Part shown: one piece after another, positions 1-5,470 of the stretch
How the letters are laid out: every line of letters starts with the position of its first letter
Numbering within the stretch: the stretch's first letter is position 1
Assembly: GCA_009773075.1 (NCBI GenBank)
Contig: WOUX01000028.1
Span: 1-10,461 of the forward strand
DNA length: 10,461 bases
Direction of reading: 5' to 3'
Origin: a bacterium
GTDB lineage: Bacteria > Desulfobacterota > UBA8473
Notes under the pieces: model-generated
Databases searched by the model: none
The model's input: the letters and a program-made list of their open reading frames with translations, nothing else
Told to the model about the DNA's origin: nothing
Program-made: the position numbers and the translations under genes

Positions 1-186
1 AGTTTGGATGGACTGGGTTACTCCGTTAAGGGAACGAACAAGTATACCTATGGAGTTTCAACGGCAGATGCAAGTTCTTTTACGGCAATAGCACAAGGAC
101 AAACAGGATCCATTACTGGTGACAAATGGAGTATGGACGAGGGTGGTACGCTGACTGATATGGACCCTGCGTCATTTACAAATTAA
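1..186 (+). CDS. Type IV pilin-like protein, C-terminal end (5' end outside window)
   Basis: Only the last 61 codons are present; the frame is open from base 1 and stops with TAA at 184-186. The residues resemble the C-terminal beta region of short type IV pilins and pseudopilins: a Y-x-Y-G-V strand (about residues 16-20), an F-T-A-I-A-Q-G strand, then K-W-S-M-D-E-G-G-T-L near the end. This 'FTAxAxG ... W.MDExGxL' layout is common in PilA-like proteins of Deltaproteobacteria and related phyla. The diagnostic N-terminal prepilin peptidase site and hydrophobic helix lie upstream of the window, so the assignment rests on the tail alone. If correct, the protein is a subunit of a surface pilus or a type II secretion pseudopilus. 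No internal start should be assumed; a TTG at base 4 is just a codon within the gene. It is followed at once by a strong terminator, so it is probably the last gene of its own transcript. A different secreted beta-rich protein is the main alternative. Confidence 0.7.
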   Translation, partial: SLDGLGYSVKGTNKYTYGVSTADASSFTAIAQGQTGSITGDKWSMDEGGTLTDMDPASFTN

Positions 187-203
187 TACCTTTTTTTCTT
201 ACT

Positions 204-252
204 TAAGCGGACAGCAATCCTTTTTATGAGGGAAGCTGTCCGCTTATTTTTT
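204..252 (+). terminator. Rho-independent terminator after the pilin-like gene
   Basis: A perfect 12-bp stem has left arm 204-215 (TAAGCGGACAGC) and right arm 235-246 (GCTGTCCGCTTA). A 19-base loop lies between them, in which TCC (218-220) can pair with GGA (231-233). Six T residues follow at 247-252. This is the classic intrinsic terminator form. It ends 13 bases before the ATG of the next gene, so that gene must be read by read-through or from a promoter not visible here. Confidence 0.88.
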
Positions 253-266
253 GGTATCTATACCAA
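251..266. repeat. Short inverted repeat abutting the start codon of the first DUF2723 gene
   Basis: TTGGTAT (251-257) and ATACCAA (260-266) form a perfect 7-bp inverted repeat with a 2-base centre. The last A is the first base of the ATG at 266. It overlaps the T-run of the terminator. It could be an operator half-site pair or a small hairpin that masks the start, or it could be chance. No Shine-Dalgarno sequence is visible between the terminator and the ATG. Confidence 0.4.
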
Positions 267-916
267 TGCCATTCCTTATCTTTATCTTTACATTTCTCAT
301 TTATCTCAATACAACTGCACCTGGGATTCTTGTACCTGACAGCCCGGAATTTATTGCATCATCTTTCAGTTTTGGAATTGCACACCCATCAGGATACCCT
401 TTTTATCTTCTTTTAGGCAAAGTATTTTCCTACATCCCTATTGGAAATCTGGCATGGCGAATGAACCTTATGTCAGCCCTGTTTGCTTCTCTTGTTATTA
501 TCTGCGTCTATATCTTATCTAACAGAGTTATTGAAGTTACTTTACCTGAAAATAAAACGGAAATAATCAATAAGTCTTTTGCCTTTATTGGTGCTCTCGT
601 CCTTGCTTTTTCTCATTCATTTTGGCCTTACGCCGTAAACACAGAGGCTTATTCTACAAGCTCTTTTTTATTATCTGTTGCCATCCTTTTGCTGATCCTA
701 TGTGTTTCAACTGAAGAAAAAATCCAGGCAGGTACTGCATTTAGAAGCCAATCCGAGAAAAAAGTAAAACGCTTATATCTATTGTCTCTTTTTGCAGGTC
801 TCCTTTTGGCCTTTCATTCTGTGAATCTAATATATGTGGTATTGTTTGTTGGGTTTGTGGTTGTTAAGACAACATACATGGATAGTAAGAATACATGGAT
901 AGTAAGAAAGAAATAA
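266..916 (+). CDS. Fragment 1: N-terminal membrane half of the broken DUF2723 protein
   Basis: This 216-residue frame holds the part of the family expected to contain the catalytic loop. It has a first helix (about residues 2-18), then A-P-G-I-L-V-P-D-S-P-E with acidic residues D25 and E28, then H40-P-S-G-Y. Both acidic residues and the HPxGY motif are conserved in the intact neighbour. Further helices follow, with a conserved F-W-x-x-A ... T-E-A-Y segment and F-H-S-V-N-L-I-Y near residue 180-190. The last 14 or so residues come from the repeated 17-bp unit and the wrong frame, ending in R-K-K-stop. ATG 266 is chosen over the in-frame TTG at 251. The TTG lies in the terminator T-run, and the ATG start lines up well with the N-terminus of the paralogue. 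There is no clear ribosome binding site for either. Expression would give a truncated membrane protein without the C-terminal domain. Confidence 0.75.
   Translation: MPFLIFIFTFLIYLNTTAPGILVPDSPEFIASSFSFGIAHPSGYPFYLLLGKVFSYIPIGNLAWRMNLMSALFASLVIICVYILSNRVIEVTLPENKTEIINKSFAFIGALVLAFSHSFWPYAVNTEAYSTSSFLLSVAILLLILCVSTEEKIQAGTAFRSQSEKKVKRLYLLSLFAGLLLAFHSVNLIYVVLFVGFVVVKTTYMDSKNTWIVRKK
874..908 (+). repeat. 17-bp tandem duplication that breaks the reading frame
   Basis: The unit TACATGGATAGTAAGAA occurs at 875-891 and again, identically, at 892-908; base 874 extends the periodicity by one (35 bases, 2.06 copies). Seventeen is not a multiple of three, so the second copy shifts the frame from that of fragment 1 to that of fragment 2. 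The frame offset between the two fragments equals exactly this insertion. With one unit removed the protein reads T-T-Y-M-D-S-K-K-E-I-K-T-E-N-L-L-L, which runs smoothly into the next membrane helix. The second unit also supplies the ATG at 895. Confidence 0.95.
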
Positions 917-2058
917 AGACAGAGAATTTGTTGTTAGCCTTATCATTTTTTCTCTTAGGACTCTCTGTGCTTTTTTACCTTCCGATAAGGTCAGTTACCT
1001 CCCCTTTTATTAATATCGGCGACTCGAGTAAGTGGGGAGATTTTTTTAAAACAATTACGGGTAAAATCTATATTGGGGAGTTATCTCTATTTTCCATACC
1101 CTTCAGGGAAAAAGCGTATAACCTTTTATACTCTGTTAAATCCATAGGGCATCAATTCACCCTTCCTTTGACAGGAATAGGATTGGTAGGTATCTATCTG
1201 CTTCTCAAAAAAAAGATTATGGTTTTTTTGATACTCTTATCAGTAGCTCTGGCTAATATTCTCTTCTTTGCAAATTATGATCTGGGGGCGTCCAGAAACG
1301 AATCTTTCCCCTCTCAGCTTTTATTACCTTTTTATATTATATTCTCAGTGTTTTTAAGCGTGGGGCTGGCAGGCATTACAAAATGGACAATTTCCCGGGG
1401 GAATTTATCCACTGTTATTAAATTCTCATCTTTATCACTGGTTATTATTCTGCTCCTCAGATTCCCATTTTACGAAAACTATAAAATGAGTGATTCCAGT
1501 TTAGACCGTTCTTTTTATGAATTCGGCAAAAGGAGGATAGAGACATTTGAACCAAATTCTGTTTTTCTATGTACAAACAGTAAAAATTCTCTGTTCTTCT
1601 TGTGGTACTTCAACGTTATTGAAAATAGGAGGCTTGATATTGATTCAATGCTGATTAACCCTTTTGTAAAGACATCCTTAGAGAAAACTCTGAAAGATCC
1701 CAAATTTGAAAATGTCTTAAAAGAGTTAAAAGGAAGAGTTTTTAATAATACCATAGAGGTCCGTTCCATGATAATGGATTCACTGTTAAAAAACTACATT
1801 ACCAGACTTCCTTTTTACATCAATAACCCTGAGGGATATATTAGCGAGGAATATGTAAGAATACCGGAAGGAAACGTGTACAGGGTTCAGAGAGAAGCCC
1901 CAGAGACAATCGCAAAGAATCCTGCAATAGAGAAGATGGTTAATGCCGTATACAACGATAAGATTGTGTTAATAGGTTACAATATGGATAGGTCATCCGC
2001 TCATATTGGAAATCTCTTGAAGCGATGGATAAGGACTACAAATTCATTGTCCTTATAA
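895..2058 (+). CDS. Fragment 2: central membrane part and proximal soluble part of the broken DUF2723 protein
   Basis: This 387-codon frame matches the intact paralogue from its middle helices to just before the last 115 or so residues. Paired segments include L-P-I-R-S in both copies, T-G-K-I-Y-I against T-G-K-V-Y-A, N-Y-D-L-G-A against N-F-D-L-G-A, Y-I-S-E-E-Y-V-R-I-P-E-G against Y-I-S-D-E-Y-I-K-V-P-K-G, and G-Y-N-M-D-R against G-Y-N-M-D-K. After about residue 367 (base 1993) the sequence no longer matches and stops at 2056-2058. The ATG at 895 lies inside the second 17-bp repeat unit and overlaps fragment 1 by 22 bases. Reinitiation there is possible, but no Shine-Dalgarno sequence is visible. 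It is best read as the middle of a disrupted gene and not as an independent one. Confidence 0.7.
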   Translation: MDSKKEIKTENLLLALSFFLLGLSVLFYLPIRSVTSPFINIGDSSKWGDFFKTITGKIYIGELSLFSIPFREKAYNLLYSVKSIGHQFTLPLTGIGLVGIYLLLKKKIMVFLILLSVALANILFFANYDLGASRNESFPSQLLLPFYIIFSVFLSVGLAGITKWTISRGNLSTVIKFSSLSLVIILLLRFPFYENYKMSDSSLDRSFYEFGKRRIETFEPNSVFLCTNSKNSLFFLWYFNVIENRRLDIDSMLINPFVKTSLEKTLKDPKFENVLKELKGRVFNNTIEVRSMIMDSLLKNYITRLPFYINNPEGYISEEYVRIPEGNVYRVQREAPETIAKNPAIEKMVNAVYNDKIVLIGYNMDRSSAHIGNLLKRWIRTTNSLSL

Positions 2059-2342
2059 CAGGCGAAGACGGCAGAATAATAGGAAAAAAGCTCTCTGATC
2101 CATTTACCCATAAGCCTGCTTATGGTATATATCCAACAAGCAAATGGAGAAATGGTGAGGTAATAAGAGACAATATGGATATCCTGATCCATCTCGGTTT
2201 TTCCCCTGGCATCTTTTATGTAAATTTAGCGGTTGGCGGTGAAAAAAAAGACGAGGAATTATTGCCGATAACATCAGAAGATACTGCAACTGAAGGAAGG
2301 TTTGTTCGGACAGCAAAGGTTGAGGTATTACCAGATTATTAG
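2025..2342 (+). CDS. Fragment 3: C-terminal domain of the broken DUF2723 protein
   Basis: From ATG 2025 the frame gives 105 residues, but the homologous reading starts earlier: the frame is open from 1992, and S-Y-W-K-S-L-E-A-M from 2001 matches T-Y-F-W-R-T-L-R-Q-L in the intact copy. The segment then follows the paralogue closely: F-I-V-L-I-T-G-E-D-G-R, H-K-P-A-Y-G-I-Y-P-T-S-K-W, P-G-I-F-Y-V-N-L-A-V, E-L-L-P-I and T-E-G-R-F. This is the beta-rich extracytoplasmic tail of the family member. No good ribosome binding site precedes 2025, so independent translation looks unlikely. Confidence 0.7.
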   Translation: MDKDYKFIVLITGEDGRIIGKKLSDPFTHKPAYGIYPTSKWRNGEVIRDNMDILIHLGFSPGIFYVNLAVGGEKKDEELLPITSEDTATEGRFVRTAKVEVLPDY

Positions 2343-2368
2343 GATAGCTCCAGTAGAATGTCCCTTTA

Positions 2369-2392
2369 AACAGCGCACTTAAGTGCGCTGTT
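2369..2392. repeat. Perfect 24-bp palindrome just upstream of the intact DUF2723 gene
   Basis: The left arm AACAGCGCACTT (2369-2380) is the exact reverse complement of AAGTGCGCTGTT (2381-2392), with no spacer. In RNA it would fold with CTTAAG or its inner bases as the loop and a GC-rich stem. No T-run follows on either strand, so it is a poor intrinsic terminator. It ends 6 bases before the ATG at 2399, within the 56-base gap between the broken and intact copies, where a ribosome binding site would be expected. It may be a protein-binding operator, an mRNA processing or stabilising hairpin, or a control on translation. Confidence 0.75.
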
Positions 2393-2398
2393 ATCGGT

Positions 2399-4486
2399 AT
2401 GAGTTGCTATATGTATATAATCTTTATTGTTTCTTTTTTAATTTACTTATCTACTTTGGCACCAACTATCATCTTCTCTGATGCTCCTGAGCTGGTGTCT
2501 ACCGGTTTTGGTTTAGGTATTGCCCACCCACCAGGTTATTCCCTATATCTCATCCTATTAAAGTTGTCTTCCTTTATCCCCTTGGGAAGCCTTGCATGGA
2601 AAGGAAACATCCTCTCCGCTCTTTTTGGATCTTTGACTGTGGTAGGGGTATATCTGTTGATAAAAGAGGTGCTTGCCATTCTTTATTCTGAGAAGAGGGA
2701 GAAACCTGTAGACCCAGAAATAGATGAGCGTAGAGCAAGGATACTCGTTCATTCTTTGGCAACAGCGTCATCTCTCTTATTTGCCTTTTCGAATAATTTT
2801 TGGGACTATGCATTAGGCTCTGAGGTATATACCTTGAATTCCTTTATATTCTGTTTGGTGCTATTTTTCATTTTAAGGGAAGCCCGCTTTGCCATGGGTT
2901 TCTTTGAATCTTCCAGAGGAGACGAAAAGAGATACAGAAACCTTGTCTTTTTATCCTTTACGGTGGGGGTCTTTATCGCTTTTCACAGTGCGAATCTGAT
3001 ATATGTACCCTTATTTTGTTTCATAGTCCTTTATTTGAACTGGAAATCCATGCCTTTGCAAAGATCTTTAGTTCCCTGTCTCTTCTTTCTTATACTTGCT
3101 GTATCGGTTATCCTCTATCTTCCCATCCGCTCAGAGATAGACGGGGTAATAAAGATTGGGGAGGCAGGCAACTGGAAGGGTTTTTACAACACCTTAACAG
3201 GCAAAGTGTATGCTACCGGGATCCCTCTTCTTTCTATCTCTTTAAAGGAGAGATTGTTTAACTTCCAGTATGCTTTTACCTCGATACGGTTTGAATACCA
3301 GATTTTTTTTATAATCCTTGGGTTGTTTGGCCTTTGGGTGTTATCCAGAAGAGTCCCTCTTTTATCTTTGTTCTTTATCTTGCTCATATTGCTGAATGCA
3401 TCTCTTTACAGCAACTTTGATCTGGGAGCAAAAGAAAATACCACCTTTCCCTTTCAGCTTTTCTTCAATTACTATATCCTTTTTTCTGTTCTTATAGCTG
3501 TTGGGTTAAAAACTATAATAGAGATATTAATCTCTTTTAATCCGCTTAAGTTTTTAAGTCGCACACCCCACTGGTTGCTCTCACTATCCCTAATACCGTT
3601 ATCCCCTTTGTACCAGAATTATCACATCAATAACGCTAGTGAATACTATTCTTTCCATGACTTTGGGAAAAATGTCCTTGGCTTTCTTGAACAGGGTTCC
3701 TCTTTCCTGACTACGAATAAAGAGAATCTCTTGTTTTATTTTCTCTACTTTCAATCCATTGAGGGCAGATGGCCAGATGTCAAGGTCTTGATGATTAATC
3801 CTTTTATACGGGCACCTCTGGTAAAGTTGATAAAAAATCCAGAACATAGGAAGGCATTACAGATTCTGAAAAATAAGCATTTCCATAACCAAGGTTTGGG
3901 TATTATAGATGCGTTAATTAAAAACCATATTGATAATGGGCCATTTTTTGCTAACATACAAAGGGAATATATAAGCGATGAGTACATAAAGGTTCCAAAG
4001 GGCTATATCTTCAAGGTCCAAACTGAAGCAAAAGATTTCATCGTTAAGTATCCAAAAATACTCTATAAAACAAGGGTGTCCTACGATGACAAGTTGGAAT
4101 TTGTAGGTTATAATATGGACAAAACGATAATATCCAGGGGGGAACCCTTGCAGATCACTTACTTCTGGAGGACACTCAGACAATTAGAGAAAAACCATAA
4201 GATAATAGTTATAATAACGGATCGGTCTGGTAGAGTCCTTCGGGAACTGTATAATCATCCCCTCTCCCATTACCCTGTCTATGGCAGCTATCCCACATCT
4301 CAATGGAAGGAAAGTGAAATAGTTAAAGACGAGGGCTATTTTATGCCCCACTTTAATATAGTGCCAGGGGATTACTATATTAATATAGGTATATCTGATG
4401 GAAAGGAACTCTTGCCCATCATTCAAAACCAGACCACAACTGATGGGAGATTTGCCAGGCTAGAGAAGGTTACAGTTAACCCATAA
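2399..4486 (+). CDS. DUF2723/TMEM260-type polytopic membrane glycosyltransferase (intact copy)
   Basis: A 695-residue protein with an N-terminal membrane region of about 10 or more helices (to about residue 410) and a soluble C-terminal domain (about 410-695). The first helix is followed by A-P-T-I-I-F-S-D28-A-P-E31, then G-I-A-H43-P-P-G-Y47 and L-A-W-K-G-N-I-L-S-A-L. This is the hallmark opening of DUF2723, where a loop acidic pair is typical of GT-C enzymes. A second conserved segment is F-W-D-Y-A-L-G-S-E142-V-Y-T-L-N. Members such as human TMEM260 transfer mannose from a polyprenyl-phosphate donor to protein on the non-cytoplasmic side; the acceptor and sugar here are unknown. The C-terminal part has R-G-E-P-L-Q-I-T-Y-F-W, a beta-domain signature seen in bacterial members. 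The GT2 gene 22 bases downstream could supply its donor. ATG 2399 follows the palindrome without a clear ribosome binding site; Met5 (2411) is an alternative start that fits the paralogue about as well. Family membership is firm, the exact substrate is not. Confidence 0.88.
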   Translation: MSCYMYIIFIVSFLIYLSTLAPTIIFSDAPELVSTGFGLGIAHPPGYSLYLILLKLSSFIPLGSLAWKGNILSALFGSLTVVGVYLLIKEVLAILYSEKREKPVDPEIDERRARILVHSLATASSLLFAFSNNFWDYALGSEVYTLNSFIFCLVLFFILREARFAMGFFESSRGDEKRYRNLVFLSFTVGVFIAFHSANLIYVPLFCFIVLYLNWKSMPLQRSLVPCLFFLILAVSVILYLPIRSEIDGVIKIGEAGNWKGFYNTLTGKVYATGIPLLSISLKERLFNFQYAFTSIRFEYQIFFIILGLFGLWVLSRRVPLLSLFFILLILLNASLYSNFDLGAKENTTFPFQLFFNYYILFSVLIAVGLKTIIEILISFNPLKFLSRTPHWLLSLSLIPLSPLYQNYHINNASEYYSFHDFGKNVLGFLEQGSSFLTTNKENLLFYFLYFQSIEGRWPDVKVLMINPFIRAPLVKLIKNPEHRKALQILKNKHFHNQGLGIIDALIKNHIDNGPFFANIQREYISDEYIKVPKGYIFKVQTEAKDFIVKYPKILYKTRVSYDDKLEFVGYNMDKTIISRGEPLQITYFWRTLRQLEKNHKIIVIITDRSGRVLRELYNHPLSHYPVYGSYPTSQWKESEIVKDEGYFMPHFNIVPGDYYINIGISDGKELLPIIQNQTTTDGRFARLEKVTVNP

Positions 4487-4496
4487 AGGTAATATT

Positions 4497-4502
4497 AAGG
4501 GG
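4497..4502 (+). promoter_or_regulatory. Ribosome binding site of the GT2 gene
   Basis: AAGGGG is placed 6 bases before ATG 4509, in the 22-base gap after the previous stop. It supports that start and is one of the few clear Shine-Dalgarno sequences in the left half of the window. Confidence 0.75.
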
Positions 4503-4508
4503 ATATAC

Positions 4509-5462
4509 ATGTATAAAGATAAAAAGATTGGTGTTGTTGTTCCTGCATATAACGAAGAGTTGATGATCAGGAAGACACTTTTGACCATGCCTGAATTTGT
4601 AGACATGATTATCGTTGTGGATGATTCCAGTTTAGACCGAACATCCGAGGTCGTGGAAGAATGTCGAAAAACAGATGGCAGGGTTGTCTTTATTCAGCAC
4701 GACAAAAACCAGGGGGTTGGGGGAACTATTGTAACAGGCTACAAAAAGGCTATTGAGGAACGGATTGACGTGGCGGCGGTTATGGCCGGCGATGCCCAGA
4801 TGGACCCTGATGACCTGATCAGAGTAATAGAGCCGGTAGCAAACGGTGAAGTTGATTATACCAAAGGGAATAGACTATTCAGAGGGGAATCCTGGGAATT
4901 AATACCTCACTACAGATATATAGGGAATTCGTTTTTATCCCTGTTAACCAAGATCGCATCAGGATACTGGCATATCGCCGACTTTCAATGTGGTTATACA
5001 GCGGTCTCTCTTACGGCTTTAAAAAGGATAGGCCTGGACTCGATATATAAAAGATACGGCATGCCTAATGATATGTTGGTCAAATTGAATATACATGATT
5101 TCAAAGTAAGGGACATCTCAGTAAAACCGGTTTACAACCAGGGAGAAAAGTCAAACATCAAACTGTGGAAGGTTATCCCAACGATATCCTGGTTATTGAC
5201 CAAGGGGTTCTTCAGAAGGATGTTTGAGAAGTATATAATCAGAGATTTTCATCCCCTGGTATTTTTCTACCTATTCGGTATCCTGTTCTTTCTAATAGGT
5301 TCCGGCTTAGGTATATTTACCCTGATTGTCGACCAACTGAGGCTTTTTGACATAGGATACGGCTGGATGATCATGGGGGGTATGCTCTTTATGTCTGGGA
5401 TACAACTCATACTCTTTGCCATGTGGTTTGATATGGACAACAACAAAGACCTAAAAGGGTAA
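4509..5462 (+). CDS. GT2 family glycosyltransferase, polyprenyl-phosphate sugar synthase type with two C-terminal membrane helices
   Basis: A 317-residue protein with a GT-A fold domain (about 5-230). V-V-P-A-Y-N-E-E (10-17) and V-V-D-D-S-S-L-D (36-43) are the nucleotide-binding strands. G-D95-A-Q-M-D99-P replaces the usual D-A-D/DxD metal site, a variant found in several DPM1-like groups. N-R-L-F (121-124) and Q-C-G-Y-T-A (160-165) resemble the acceptor region of dolichyl-phosphate mannose/glucose synthases. Two helices (about 250-274 and 282-306) and a short polar tail anchor it in the inner membrane, as in GtrB/ArnC-like enzymes, though the topology here differs in detail. Expected reaction: NDP-sugar plus undecaprenyl-phosphate gives undecaprenyl-phosphate-sugar on the cytoplasmic face. 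Its position between two GT-C-like genes fits a donor-making role. The stop lies 8 bases before the next start. The sugar cannot be told from sequence. A direct polysaccharide or lipid glycosyltransferase is the alternative. Confidence 0.87.
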   Translation: MYKDKKIGVVVPAYNEELMIRKTLLTMPEFVDMIIVVDDSSLDRTSEVVEECRKTDGRVVFIQHDKNQGVGGTIVTGYKKAIEERIDVAAVMAGDAQMDPDDLIRVIEPVANGEVDYTKGNRLFRGESWELIPHYRYIGNSFLSLLTKIASGYWHIADFQCGYTAVSLTALKRIGLDSIYKRYGMPNDMLVKLNIHDFKVRDISVKPVYNQGEKSNIKLWKVIPTISWLLTKGFFRRMFEKYIIRDFHPLVFFYLFGILFFLIGSGLGIFTLIVDQLRLFDIGYGWMIMGGMLFMSGIQLILFAMWFDMDNNKDLKG

Positions 5463-5470
5463 TAGGATAA

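Larger units (their letters stand above)
266..2342 (+). pseudogene. DUF2723/TMEM260-type membrane glycosyltransferase, broken by two frame lesions
   Basis: Three overlapping plus-strand frames (266-916, 895-2058, 1992-2342) align end to end, in order, with the single 695-residue protein encoded at 2399-4486. Shared landmarks are the N-terminal helix followed by D-S-P-E and H-P-S-G-Y, L-A-W-R-M-N, F-H-S-V-N-L-I-Y, L-P-I-R-S, Y-D-L-G-A, Y-I-S-E-E-Y, G-Y-N-M-D and the C-terminal T-E-G-R-F. Lesion 1 is an exact 17-bp tandem duplication at 874-908; removing one unit fuses frames 1 and 2 with no stop. Lesion 2 lies at about 1993-2003. There the stretch matching T-I-I-S-R-G-E-P-L-Q-I of the intact copy is missing, and the frame slips before S-Y-W-K-S-L-E-A-M-D-K-D. 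Removing 17 bases and restoring about 25 would give about 694 residues, the length of the paralogue. The family (DUF2723; human TMEM260 is a protein O-mannosyltransferase) acts as a GT-C enzyme in the membrane. As it stands the locus cannot make a full-length protein without frameshifting; whether the pieces are translated is unknown. Confidence 0.85.

Noticed and set aside
895..916. Programmed -1 frameshifting to join fragments 1 and 2
   Set aside because: No X-XXY-YYZ slippery heptamer or strong downstream stem is visible in the overlap, and the exact 17-base duplication already explains the shift.
251..2342. Three separate, functional small genes instead of one broken gene
   Set aside because: All three align in order and nearly without gaps to one intact neighbour protein, and the internal starts have no convincing ribosome binding sites.
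2369..2392. Palindrome as an intrinsic terminator
   Set aside because: No T-run follows on either strand; only a short TTTAAA lies to its left.
2404..2419. TATAAT-like promoter element at the start of the intact DUF2723 gene
   Set aside because: The TATATAAT-like bases lie inside the reading frame and have no -35 partner at proper spacing.
3016..3261. Plus-strand frame of 81 residues inside the intact DUF2723 gene
   Set aside because: It lies wholly within a conserved coding region in another frame and has no recognisable protein features.
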